Assembly (NCBI RefSeq): GCF_020177375.1
Contig: NZ_JAIWHV010000014.1
Location: 1-64,000 of the forward strand
Source of the DNA: Saliphagus infecundisoli
Lineage (GTDB): Archaea > Halobacteriota > Halobacteria > Halobacteriales > Natrialbaceae
Length of the DNA: 64,000 bases
Direction: 5' to 3'
Numbering within the stretch: position 1 is the first letter of the stretch; each line of letters opens with the position of its first letter. The notes under the pieces were generated by a model. That model worked only from the letters and a program-made list of their open reading frames with translations. It was not told the DNA's origin and searched no databases. Position numbers and translations under genes: made by a program. Below are positions 7,988 to 15,256 of the stretch, piece after piece.

Positions 7988-8587
7988 ACCAGACACTTGG
8001 ATACTCACTCAAATGGTAATGAGGCGTCTACTTTGTGTTAGAGATTCACGTAGATGTGTATGGATTGCGTACCTTCTGTATATTACATGACTGTTCAAAC
8101 ACGATGACTTCGTCTGACCTCTGTCTGACGAAGATTTATTTCCATTGGAAATGGTTCTATCTTTGTCGGCCCTTCCCCACGGACCTGGTCGACACCGAAA
8201 ATTCCCCACTCGCGTCGCATCGCCGCTCCCGGGATAAGCCACTCACGGGGGCGGCGGCTTCTACACTGGAATCCTTCAATGAGATCGTTGTGAAGACAGA
8301 GCTATCCTCAACCACCTGATCTCAGACATCTGACCGAATCAACCACCCGTCTTTTCGACCGATGGACTTATGATTCTGGGTGCATGACATTAACATGCAC
8401 GGTACAGAACTTGCGTCGCATTCACCAAGCCGCCGTGCACCCTACTGGCACAGGCGGACCTAAGCCACCCGCCTGTTCCTGCTTTGACTGGTGCCAAATA
8501 GTGAGTCCTCGATAGAGGACTGGCCGAGACAGTCTTTCATAGGGCTCAAGAAGATTCCGAAGAATTCCGAGCCATCAACCTTCATCA
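7988..8587. other. Gene-poor intergenic region with a possible 22-aa ORF
   Basis: No convincing gene longer than 30 codons was found. A 23-codon frame at 8395-8463 (MHGTELASHSPSRRAPYWHRRT) lies within an inverted repeat with TGCACGG/CCGTGCA arms. It could be a tiny ORF or only a structured RNA segment. The region also holds the PadR promoter. Confidence 0.3.
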
Positions 8588-9559
8588 TCAGACTGAGGGA
8601 TCCGGGCCGTGCTGGGGCGACTGACACTGAGTACACTCCCAGATCGGTGTGGCGTTGAGTTCAGGGTGAGGGACCGCGTTCCAGCCAGCGAACGTATGTC
8701 GTGCCGGCTCGCCACACTCCCGACAGGCCAGCATCCGGCGCGTACGTCCTTCCCAAGACGGCTCAGTGGGTTCTGACCAGCTGACGTGTTCGAGGGCGAT
8801 TGCGGGGACGATCCAGGTTTGACCGGGCTCGCCGCTGGCGTCAACCATATCCCACGCGAGGCGGCTCCGCTCGAGCGAGCCGCCGGCGATCAATTCCCCG
8901 ACTTCCTCAATATCGGTGATCGGTTCGCCGTCGGCGTCGAACAGGACGGGATCGAGCGTCGGGCCGTTGTCCTCGGTGTTGCCGTCTTCCGCTCGGATAT
9001 AGTCATGGCCGGCGTTCTGTCGGATCGTGTCGAGTTGACGCTGGCCGGCGCTCGAGTCGACTGGGGAAGCAGCGGGCAGCTGGCCCCACTTGTGAGCGAA
9101 CCGATCAGCGAGGTCCTCGTCGAGATGGGCGACGAGCTCACACTCGTCAATGCCGTCGATCAACGAATCCTCGGCGATGTCCTCGAACACAGTTTGGGCG
9201 ATGCAGACGGCGTTGGCTTCACTGCTCGCGTCGACGAGGACGTGAATCATGCCTCTGACTTCACGGTCGCTGTCGGGCTCCTCGCGGTTCTCGTACTCGA
9301 CCTCCCTGGTGAGGCAGAAATCGCATTTCGTTCTGCCGGGATCGAGCGGGGCACCACACGCACAGCGGTGTTCGCTCGGTTTGTCATCGTTGGATTCGGG
9401 GCCGGGCGTATCCGGATAGCTCAGTCGGTCGTCTTCGAGGGAGTCCTCAGCGCGCTCGTAGCTGCCATCATCAACAGCGGTCGAGTTGGTCGGATCGGGC
9501 TCGATTCGGCCTTCGCCTTCGGGATTGAACTCCCAGCGGTCGTCATCGTAGTAGCTCAT
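8588..9559 (-). CDS. Acidic plasmid-type protein with zinc-ribbon motifs at both ends, 323 aa
   Basis: The start at 9559 (MSYYDDDRWEFNPEGEGRIEPD) is chosen because upstream residues are basic and unlike the rest. Near residues 62-80 there is CACGAPLDPGRTKCDFC, and near the C-terminus CRECGEPARHTF followed by WECTQC. Each is a four-Cys zinc-ribbon pattern. The middle is acidic with a conserved-looking GMIHVLVDASSEANAVCIAQTVFEDI segment. The family is not recognised with certainty. The two zinc ribbons suggest nucleic-acid or protein binding. Confidence 0.6.
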   Translation of the reverse strand: MSYYDDDRWEFNPEGEGRIEPDPTNSTAVDDGSYERAEDSLEDDRLSYPDTPGPESNDDKPSEHRCACGAPLDPGRTKCDFCLTREVEYENREEPDSDREVRGMIHVLVDASSEANAVCIAQTVFEDIAEDSLIDGIDECELVAHLDEDLADRFAHKWGQLPAASPVDSSAGQRQLDTIRQNAGHDYIRAEDGNTEDNGPTLDPVLFDADGEPITDIEEVGELIAGGSLERSRLAWDMVDASGEPGQTWIVPAIALEHVSWSEPTEPSWEGRTRRMLACRECGEPARHTFAGWNAVPHPELNATPIWECTQCQSPQHGPDPSV

Positions 9560-9740
9560 ATGATATGGTTCGTGGTGGAGTCTCGTTAATCTCCGTGAAC
9601 CGCGGTGAAAGTGAAACTGAACGCACACCGATCGGTGCTCAGAGGGGCTGAAGCCAGTTACCCCACGCGCCGCGAATCGTCTTCCTTGAGCTTTTCATCG
9701 AGCAAAGAGCTATCTTCACTCGACGCCTAGTTTGAACATT

Positions 9741-10220
9741 GTGACACGTCCAGTCGGAACGAAAGAAGAATTGGAAGCACGGCGACGGCGTGCCGTCGCC
9801 ATGCTGGAGCTTGGCCACAGCCCGTACGAGATCGCTGAAATCGAGGAAGTTACACCGTGGTCCGTGTACCGGTGGAAAAAGATGTATGAGGATGAGGGAA
9901 AGGACGGTCTCAGTTCGAAACCGCATCCTGGGCCCACGACAATCCTTCCGAAAGAACGCTTCCCGGAGCTTGCGGAGCTGCTCCAGCAGGGTCCGCAAGC
10001 TCACGGGTTTAAGACTGATCGATGGACGTTAGATCGAATTCGTGTTGTGATCGAACAGGAATTTGATGTGTCTGTGAGTACAGCGACCGTCTGGCGCTAT
10101 ATGAGGCGTCTCAACTGGAGTTGCCAGAAGCCGCAACGTCGCGCTCGTGAGCGCGACGAAGCGGCTGTTGAGGAGTGGCTGAACGAAACGGTCCCAGAAA
10201 TTGAAAAAAAGCGCGGCTGA
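9741..10220 (+). CDS. IS630 transposase, first frame (helix-turn-helix part)
   Basis: The frame has a TTG at 9732 and a GTG at 9741 as possible starts. It encodes paired helix-turn-helix motifs: RRRAVAMLELGHSPYEIAEIEEVTPWSVYRWKKMY and, further on, GFKTDRWTLDRIRVVIEQEFDVSVSTATVWRYMRRLNWSCQKPQRRA. These are the DNA-end binding domains of IS630 transposases. The frame stops at 10220, while the catalytic half continues in the -1 frame. Confidence 0.8.
   Translation: MTRPVGTKEELEARRRRAVAMLELGHSPYEIAEIEEVTPWSVYRWKKMYEDEGKDGLSSKPHPGPTTILPKERFPELAELLQQGPQAHGFKTDRWTLDRIRVVIEQEFDVSVSTATVWRYMRRLNWSCQKPQRRARERDEAAVEEWLNETVPEIEKKRG
10205..10211 (+). promoter_or_regulatory. Candidate -1 frameshift heptamer A AAA AAG
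   Basis: In the first frame the codons are AAA (10206-10208) and AAG (10209-10211), preceded by A, exactly the X XXY YYZ slippery pattern. Slipping back one base continues into the second frame at GCG (10211). Confidence 0.6.
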
Positions 10221-10792
10221 ACGATGAGTTCCTCATTTTTGTCGACGAGAGTTCGTTTGCTATGCAATCAACGGTCGTTCGGACCTGGGGACCGAGGGGA
10301 CAGACACCGGTCCACGTTGGCTCAGGAAAGTGGGAGAGCTGGAAGGTTCTCGGAGTGCTGGCAGTCGCGCCTGCAAGCGGCGCGACTGTCCTCAATCATT
10401 GGATGTCGCCAGAAGGACTCCCTGGACGGATAATTGCTGAGTTCTTGCGAGATTTTCTGGATTATTACAACAAACCTGCGATCATTTGTTGGGATAATGA
10501 TTCATCGCACGAGTACGCGCAACGACTCTTGACGACACCAGAGTTTGACACAGCGACGCGCGTCGCTGTGTCGTTCCCCAAGATGCCAGCTTACGCACCT
10601 GAACTCATGCCAGTCGAACAAGTCTGGAAATCTGGCAAAGTCGACTTGCTCGGGAACTTCGTTCCGTTCGATTTCACTGATCTTGAGTGGGAAGTTGATA
10701 GGTCGCTCGCCTCGATCGGCGATCGACCAGAGTTACTTCGAGCTTTCGTCAGGTGGGCGGGCTTCGAATTGGACGAGTCTCATTGGCAGTGA
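10211..10792 (+). CDS. IS630 transposase, second frame (DDE catalytic part)
   Basis: The frame gives LNDEFLIFVDESSFAMQSTVVRTWGPRGQTP, with the first catalytic Asp in FVDESS. Next comes IICWDNDSSH, with the second Asp in the WDN context, and then PKMPAYAPELMPVEQVWKSGK with the terminal acidic residue (PVEQVW). This order is typical of the DDE_3 domain of IS630 elements. There is an internal ATG at 10262, but translation by frameshift from the first frame is more likely. All three acidic residues are present, so the element may be active. Confidence 0.8.
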   Translation, partial: ARLNDEFLIFVDESSFAMQSTVVRTWGPRGQTPVHVGSGKWESWKVLGVLAVAPASGATVLNHWMSPEGLPGRIIAEFLRDFLDYYNKPAIICWDNDSSHEYAQRLLTTPEFDTATRVAVSFPKMPAYAPELMPVEQVWKSGKVDLLGNFVPFDFTDLEWEVDRSLASIGDRPELLRAFVRWAGFELDESHWQ

Positions 10793-10931
10793 AAAGACCA
10801 AAACCGCGTTTCGATCGGAAGCGTGGGGTAACTCAAATGGTTCATATGCGAGTCGTGTTCTCGAGCGGGTCGGGGTGCGAAAATTCCAGCGTGCTCTGGT
10901 CTGATTTTCGCGTTACATACAGGTCAAGTAG

Positions 10932-11189
10932 CTAACGAGCGAGTGAAATTAGTATCAGGGCAATTCCGAGCGGGAGATACACCGGGCCCAGACCAGCGGT
11001 ACATGAATTGACTCCGCCATCAGGTGTATAGGACACTGTAACGCCAGTAAACCCTTCGAGTTCGTAGCCGCCCGGTGGTCCATCAGGTCCGTATCCTACA
11101 TCACTACACGTCGTCCAAAAGAACGGTGGACTGATGATGACAAGAAAGACCCCGAGAAAAAGCAGTCTCCGCCTTGTCTTCGGCTTCAT
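10932..11189 (-). CDS. Small membrane protein, 85 aa
   Basis: The start at 11189 (MKPKTRRRLLFLGVFLVIISPPFFWTTC) gives a basic N-terminus and a first membrane segment. A Gly/Pro-rich external loop follows, with Cys residues at both ends (TTCSDVG...NSCTAG), then a second membrane segment (LGPVYLPLGIALILISLA). Two extracytoplasmic Cys could form a disulfide. No family is recognised. Confidence 0.55.
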   Translation of the reverse strand: MKPKTRRRLLFLGVFLVIISPPFFWTTCSDVGYGPDGPPGGYELEGFTGVTVSYTPDGGVNSCTAGLGPVYLPLGIALILISLAR

Positions 11190-11273
11190 ACTACAGCTTT
11201 CAATTCGAGAGTAAGAGAATCTTCTGCTGCTTGTTACGTTCGCACCTAGACGTAACACGACCGCAAGTATTGC

Positions 11274-11591
11274 TCACTGAGTAGCGACTGGACGAGCGGA
11301 GAGGTTTCGAACGCACTGGAGATTGTACGCCGAGTCGAGGACGGGCGATCGGATCGCGACTGCGACCCGATGTTTGCACGCCCCTTGATGGTGTTCGTCT
11401 GCTGGGCACGTGCAGCTGTCCGGTAAGCCGTCGGCGATCCTCACGAGGTACTCGTGGTCGCTCGGATTTTCGTGGCTCGCGTTGCGAACGAGCACGCCCT
11501 GTTCGACCAGTTCAAACTCGAAGGCTTCGTACTGAGCCCGTCGGAGCGTCCGTTCGGTCATGTCGAGTCGGTCAAGTGGATGTGCTGGCAT
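11274..11591 (-). CDS. SWIM zinc-finger protein, 105 aa
   Basis: It contains the SWIM pattern CxC...HxC: SCTCPADEHHQGACKHRVAVAI, near residues 65-85. This motif binds zinc and is used in DNA and protein interaction. The start at 11591 (MPAHPLDRLDMTERTLRRAQYEAFEF) matches small haloarchaeal SWIM proteins in size. Haloarchaeal plasmids often encode such proteins, but their targets are not known. Confidence 0.75.
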   Translation of the reverse strand: MPAHPLDRLDMTERTLRRAQYEAFEFELVEQGVLVRNASHENPSDHEYLVRIADGLPDSCTCPADEHHQGACKHRVAVAIRSPVLDSAYNLQCVRNLSARPVATQ

Positions 11592-11659
11592 GGTTGTGTT
11601 ACTGTCTCTCAGCGCCCGTGAGCGGTGCTGTAGGCGAAGGGAGTGAACACACAGATCGA

Positions 11660-11887
11660 TCACTCACAGTCGGTGCAGATCAGCGGCAGGTCGAATTTCT
11701 CGGCGGTTTCGCAGCGGTCTGTCTCGACCACTCCAACCCGTCCGCAGAAATCACAGCTCGTGGTCATCTCCTCTGGATCAGCGAACATCTCGACGCGGGA
11801 ACTAGCTGACCCGGAGTCAAGGGTCAGCGTTGGTTCGGGGGTGAACTCTGCGACGATCGGATCTGAAGCTTCGCTGGCGGTGATCAT
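11660..11887 (-). CDS. Small zinc-finger protein, 75 aa
   Basis: The start at 11887 gives MITASEASDPIVAEF..., and the C-terminal half contains CDFCGRVGVVETDRC and ends in LICTDCE, a four/five-Cys zinc-binding arrangement. It lies about 50 bases downstream of the 279-aa gene, probably in the same transcript, and 68 bases upstream of the SWIM gene. Function is unknown. Confidence 0.5.
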   Translation of the reverse strand: MITASEASDPIVAEFTPEPTLTLDSGSASSRVEMFADPEEMTTSCDFCGRVGVVETDRCETAEKFDLPLICTDCE

Positions 11888-11936
11888 CTCGACTCTCTCA
11901 GCGCTCAAGAGAGCGATCAACACCAGGAGCAGGAGC

Positions 11937-12776
11937 TTACTCGCGAAGTGTAGCGCGTGTTTCTTCGATCCACTGGGCTTCTGCCGACCTGATTTGGTCG
12001 CGAAGCTCCTCGCATTGGCTCTCTGCCTCTGCGTGATCACAGCGTGCCCGTTCAAGCATCGCCTCGAGCGTGTCGAGTGACTTCTCGGCGTATACAGGAT
12101 CGGGATCGGGGACGTCGTAGCCATACCGACTGGTGAACTCGAAGCGAGCCCGAAGCGTGTCCTCGATCGCCCGGATTCGTCCGTCCAGTGGCCCGGACAC
12201 GCCAGTCAGGCGCTGCATCATCGCGTACTCGCGTCGACGCGCCAGTTGCTCCTCAGTGGGGGTGTGCTCGTCGATGGTGTTCACCTGCTCAACGGCGCCC
12301 CCGATCTCGATACTCTCCTCGGCAAGATACTCGCGGGCCGTATCGGCAACGAACACGCGGAGGTTCTCGGCTGGGATCGTCCGCAGCTCTGGGTGCAACG
12401 GGACAGCCAGTAAACCGAGCTTCCACTCGAGGAACCGGTCACGGGCGTTCACAGCGCGAATCCCACCAGTGCCAAACCGAGGAGAGGGCTCCCCAGCGTC
12501 GTCGGTGGCATGCTCGATCCGTGTCTCCCAGCAGAGTGCTCGCTGCACGCCGCTCAGGTCGCTCTGGGCGGCCACGTACAGGTGGAAGTAGCCGTAGGGC
12601 TCATTGGCGTCTTCACGTTCTGTGACCCACTGGTCGATCGTTTCCGAGTGGAGGATGTCGATCTGGGCGTCGTCTGTTGAGCTCCGATGAGCGGAGCGAT
12701 CGCTCGTCGCCTCGTCAGCAGTACGGCTGTCGGATTCGTCTCGATTAGCCGTGCTGAAGGTGGTTTGTTCGCTCAT
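11937..12776 (-). CDS. Hypothetical protein with C-terminal coiled coil, 279 aa
   Basis: Residues 1-45 are Ser/Thr/Asp-rich and probably disordered. The middle contains YGYFHLYVAAQSDLSGVQRALCWETRIEH and FLEWKLGLLAVPLHPEL. The last 70 residues (LDTLEAMLERARCDHAEAESQCEELRDQIRSAEAQW) look coiled-coil. No family is recognised. Its ATG overlaps the stop of a 30-codon upstream ORF, which itself follows a stem-loop leader, so translation is probably coupled. Confidence 0.6.
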   Translation of the reverse strand: MSEQTTFSTANRDESDSRTADEATSDRSAHRSSTDDAQIDILHSETIDQWVTEREDANEPYGYFHLYVAAQSDLSGVQRALCWETRIEHATDDAGEPSPRFGTGGIRAVNARDRFLEWKLGLLAVPLHPELRTIPAENLRVFVADTAREYLAEESIEIGGAVEQVNTIDEHTPTEEQLARRREYAMMQRLTGVSGPLDGRIRAIEDTLRARFEFTSRYGYDVPDPDPVYAEKSLDTLEAMLERARCDHAEAESQCEELRDQIRSAEAQWIEETRATLRE

Positions 12777-12865
12777 GGGTCCTGGGTGTGTCTCAATTGA
12801 TAGCGATTGGTCCGCTCCTGGTCGGTGTTCGACGCAGAACGCGCTCGTATGCTGTCACTGACCAT
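12773..12865 (-). CDS. 30-aa small ORF coupled to downstream gene
   Basis: An ATG at 12865, preceded by the stem-loop leader and a GGAGG, opens a frame beginning MVSDSIRARSASNTDQERTN. It ends in TGA overlapping the next ATG (ATGA). The position matches two other leader ORFs in this window (15059-15127 and 35475-35579). It may be a leader peptide that governs translation of the gene behind it. Confidence 0.4.
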   Translation of the reverse strand: MVSDSIRARSASNTDQERTNRYQLRHTQDP

Positions 12866-12915
12866 CTTTATCTTTCCCTCCGCCCCTCTTTGAGGGGGGA
12901 ATAACACCATCTGCG
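12866..12915 (-). promoter_or_regulatory. Stem-loop 5' leader, copy 2
   Basis: Stem CCCCTC/GAGGGG with loop TTT at 12883-12897, followed on the minus strand by CGGAGGG and the ATG of the 30-aa ORF. TGGTGTTATT precedes the stem. Confidence 0.6.
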
Positions 12916-13021
12916 GAATGGCCAGGGTCGGCTGGTTCCCGAGTTGCCTCACGCTGCCGGGACTCCTCTACCCCGTGGGGTGACTACAGAAAGGGCATAG
13001 TGTGATGACTCGTGAGTCGTC

Positions 13022-13465
13022 CTATGCAGATTCGTCGCGAAATTGGAGAATATCGACAGACACAGGAAGGTTCTCGAAGTCATCGTCGGCCCCGACGACG
13101 AGCGTCGCATCGTCATCACAGGCTTGAGCAACAGCAAACGCATCACCCAGTGAGAGCCCACCGGGCGCTTTAATCCGACCAGCTTGCTCCCAGCTAGCGT
13201 CTTCGATCCGGATCCCAGCACGCTCGAGCATTGTAATGTCGTAGAGCCCCTCAGCGATGTCCCTCGTGATCGGTTTTGTGTCTCCCCTCGATGCAGCCAA
13301 GAGTCGTGCATTCAGGTACACGATCTCTGCGGCGTTCGCGTCGGCGATGATCCCCTCACTCTCTCCAGTGGTCGCCTCTTCCAGGAGTTTGTCGACCCGT
13401 TCATGCCCAGGCTCTTCGTGTAACCAGGCGATGATCGGCTCTGTGTCGAAGACGTAGGTCGTCAC
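13022..13465 (-). CDS. PIN-domain toxin (VapC type)
   Basis: The 147-residue PIN fold has the expected acidic residues: Asp7 in YVFDTEPII, Glu in ANAAEIVYLNARLL, Asp in GGLSLGDAFAVAQA and the C-terminal VVGADDDFENL. VapC toxins are Mg-dependent RNases. The gene overlaps the upstream AbrB-type gene by four bases, the usual coupling of antitoxin and toxin. Confidence 0.85.
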   Translation of the reverse strand: MTTYVFDTEPIIAWLHEEPGHERVDKLLEEATTGESEGIIADANAAEIVYLNARLLAASRGDTKPITRDIAEGLYDITMLERAGIRIEDASWEQAGRIKAPGGLSLGDAFAVAQACDDDATLVVGADDDFENLPVSVDILQFRDESA

Positions 13466-13953
13466 AGATCGGATCCGTTCTCAGACTTCAAGCCGTGATT
13501 TCGTTCATCCGCTCGTTCCTGTTCTTCCTCCTCTGTGTTCCACTCTTGGAGCTTCGCGAGTGCCTCGCCTTCTTCGAGCGCATCACCGTGTCGACCTGCG
13601 AGTTCTTCGAGCGAGCGCAACGGTTTCACGATAATACTGTCATCGACCGAGATCATCACGACCTCGTCTGGAGCGTCGATTCCGAGCCGCTCACGCCATT
13701 CTTTCGGCAGTGTTGCCTGACCGCGCTGGGTCACGCGAACGAATTTCCGTGTTTCATCGTTGACTGCCATATCATTGATTGGGACGTCCTGAACAATGAT
13801 AACGGTGTCGCTAGTGCCCTCCTCAAACGTGAGTGTCTCTTGGGAGCAGAAGTGACAGTTGCACTTCTCGAAGGGGATTTCCTCGGCACTTTCGGTGACC
13901 CCTCGGTCGCGAAGATCGTCAAGGATCTCCGCTTCAGTTTTCTTCTCACCCAT
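13462..13953 (-). CDS. SpoVT/AbrB-domain antitoxin (VapB type) with N-terminal Cys motif
   Basis: The start at 13953 (MGEKKTEAEILDDLRDRG) is preferred; it overlaps the upstream small gene by 8 bases. The middle has the swapped-hairpin AbrB pattern RKFVRVTQRGQATLPKEWRERLGIDAPDEVVMISVDDSIIVKP. An extra N-terminal part contains CNCHFC, a possible metal site that is unusual for VapB. The acidic C-terminus (EWNTEEEEQERADERN) probably wraps the toxin. It would neutralise the PIN protein and repress the operon. Confidence 0.75.
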   Translation of the reverse strand: MGEKKTEAEILDDLRDRGVTESAEEIPFEKCNCHFCSQETLTFEEGTSDTVIIVQDVPINDMAVNDETRKFVRVTQRGQATLPKEWRERLGIDAPDEVVMISVDDSIIVKPLRSLEELAGRHGDALEEGEALAKLQEWNTEEEEQERADERNHGLKSENGSDL

Positions 13954-14155
13954 CGTGATCACCGTCATCCTCAGCGGGATCGACCCGGATGGTGAGCTGG
14001 CAGATCGGGCACTCGAGGACGAGTGGCGAGGCCGTTCGAATCGTGAGAAACGTCGGGTCGTGCGACCGGGACGTCCCCAAGCACTGCACTCGAGGGACCG
14101 ACGTCGTCGTGCGGTGAGGCGGCTCGTGGGCAGGGGTTGAACACTGGTGTTGCAT
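13946..14155 (-). CDS. Small Cys-containing protein upstream of vapBC, 69 aa
   Basis: The frame from ATG 14155 ends in LVLECPICQLTIRVDPAEDDGDHDG, which looks like half a zinc ribbon; another Cys lies near the N-terminus. It overlaps the AbrB gene by 8 bases and follows a leader stem-loop, so it is probably the first gene of the operon. Its identity is uncertain and the first 40 residues are of low confidence. Confidence 0.4.
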   Translation of the reverse strand: MQHQCSTPAHEPPHRTTTSVPRVQCLGTSRSHDPTFLTIRTASPLVLECPICQLTIRVDPAEDDGDHDG

Positions 14156-14184
14156 CTGAGGGTCCTCGTCAGGACGAGTTGATC

Positions 14185-14220
14185 GCGTCGTCCCTCTGCC
14201 CTCTCCGGGGGACGAACATC
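14185..14220 (-). promoter_or_regulatory. Stem-loop 5' leader, copy 3 (weaker stem)
   Basis: CCCTCTCC/GGGGG forms a shorter hairpin near 14198-14212. On the minus strand GGTGGTGATGTTCGT precedes it and GCAGAGGG follows. The nearest usable ATG (14155) is further away than in other copies. Confidence 0.4.
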
Positions 14221-14284
14221 ACCACCGGCTGGCCGTTCGTGCGACCGTGCAGCCACTGATTTGATAGGAGACTTGGTCTGGTTG

Positions 14285-14328
14285 AGTTACCCCACGAGTG
14301 CTGATCACCCCTCGGTCGTGGGGTAACT
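14285..14328. repeat. 44-bp inverted repeat with IS630-type ends
   Basis: Arms AGTTACCCCACGA (14285-14297) and TCGTGGGGTAACT (14316-14328) are perfect 13-mers. They contain the TA plus CCCCAC(G) ends of the IS630 element at 9661. The right part overlaps the stop region of the next minus-strand gene, so it may also serve as a transcript-end hairpin. Confidence 0.55.
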
Positions 14329-14709
14329 ATACTCACCCTCGTTCTCTGGTTCCCGATTCCATGCTGGCTCCCACTCACAGTCGTCGTGAACGTGGTCTGC
14401 GCGCGCCGAAAACCAGTGCTGGTGGTAACCAGTGTTCTCGGTCCCAAGCCACTTTCCGGAAGCGACCGGACCATACTCCTCCGTTTCGGGGATGTTTTCC
14501 CCATCATCGACAGACCAGGTGTACGCGCCGTCGAACTCCGCGATGAACCCCTGATCACCCGCTGGTTCCCGAAGCGTGCATTTCGTGTTGCAGTGCCTGC
14601 AGAACACGCCCTGGTACACGAGGTGGGTCCACTCGTCGGACCCACAGACTGGACAGTTCACAACGTCGAACGCGCCACTGTAGCGGTCTTCGGTTTCGAC
14701 GATTCCCAT
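14305..14709 (-). CDS. Zinc-ribbon hypothetical protein, 134 aa
   Basis: The start at 14709 (MGIVETEDRYSGAFDVVNCPVCGSDEW) gives an immediate zinc ribbon: CPVCG followed by FCRHCNTKC. The rest is rich in aromatic residues, including YTWSVDDGENIPETEEYGPVASGKWLGTENTGYHQHWFSARADHVHDDCEWEPAW, and looks like a folded domain of unknown type. It begins 5 bases after the stop of the upstream 115-aa gene, in one operon. Confidence 0.6.
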   Translation of the reverse strand: MGIVETEDRYSGAFDVVNCPVCGSDEWTHLVYQGVFCRHCNTKCTLREPAGDQGFIAEFDGAYTWSVDDGENIPETEEYGPVASGKWLGTENTGYHQHWFSARADHVHDDCEWEPAWNREPENEGEYSYPTTEG

Positions 14710-14714
14710 GCTGA

Positions 14715-15062
14715 TCACCCCTCGCGTTCGTCTGGCTCGATGCGGGTGATCCGTCCAATGTTCCCGTGAGCGCCGGCCAGCACCTGTGGGACGTGCTCGA
14801 GCATCGTGATGTCGGTGACGATCGTGGTCCCGTCTTTCTGGAGGACGACCACGCCACTCTCGTGGATCCAGACGGAGACGCCGATGCCCCAGTGATGCCA
14901 CCGATCTGCTGAGAGGGGTGCTGACGGACGTGACAGGCACTCCTCACCGTGTTCGATGGCAGCCCGAACGCCGTTTCGGAGCTCCCACACCTGCGACTCG
15001 GTCAACGTCTCCCCAGAGGCCTCAGCACTGTCGACGTGGGCCAACAAGTCGGCGACCATCAT
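14715..15062 (-). CDS. Hypothetical protein, 115 aa
   Basis: From M15062 the protein reads MMVADLLAHVDSAEASGETLTESQVWELRNGVRAAIEHGEECLSRP, a helical N-terminus. A small beta-rich part follows (WGIGVSVWIHESGVVVLQKDGTTIVTDITMLEHVPQVL). No family is recognised. The start overlaps the stop of a 22-codon upstream ORF, implying coupled translation. Confidence 0.55.
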   Translation of the reverse strand: MMVADLLAHVDSAEASGETLTESQVWELRNGVRAAIEHGEECLSRPSAPLSADRWHHWGIGVSVWIHESGVVVLQKDGTTIVTDITMLEHVPQVLAGAHGNIGRITRIEPDEREG

Positions 15063-15127
15063 GTCCCACCCCCGGTGTCGGTTGTCGTCGGTAGCTGTGC
15101 TCCTGCGAGTTCGTTTGTGTGAACCAT
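15059..15127 (-). CDS. 22-aa small ORF behind stem-loop leader
   Basis: An ATG at 15127, 17 bases after the leader stem, opens MVHTNELAGAQLPTTTDTGG.. and ends in TGA overlapping the ATG of the next gene. The arrangement repeats that at 12773-12865. Confidence 0.4.
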   Translation of the reverse strand: MVHTNELAGAQLPTTTDTGGGT

Positions 15128-15175
15128 CTCTGAAACCCTCCACCCCTCTCTGAGGGACGACCAACGCCACTGGCG
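15128..15175 (-). promoter_or_regulatory. Stem-loop 5' leader, copy 4
   Basis: Stem CCCTC/GAGGG with loop TCT at 15144-15156. On the minus strand TGGCGTTGGTCGT precedes and GTGGAGGG follows, then ATG 15127. Confidence 0.6.
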
Positions 15176-15256
15176 TCCGCTGCTCGGTCGAGAGAGCGGC
15201 GTGCCGACGCTGTCTGGAGGGTCACGATCTCGGGAGAAGGCACCGTGGAGTAATGG

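Larger units (their letters stand above)
9661..10828 (+). mobile_element. IS630-family insertion sequence
   Basis: Terminal inverted repeats CCCCACGC (9661-9668) and GCGTGGGG (10821-10828) are each bordered by the dinucleotide TA (9659-9660 and 10829-10830), the TA target duplication of IS630/Tc1 elements. Length is 1168 bp. It carries two transposase frames joined by a slippery heptamer. A deletion derivative with the same ends sits at 16988-17129. Confidence 0.85.

Noticed and set aside
8786-9589. 267-codon plus-strand frame opposite the 323-aa zinc protein
   Set aside because: It is antisense to a protein with two clear zinc ribbons and shows no motifs.
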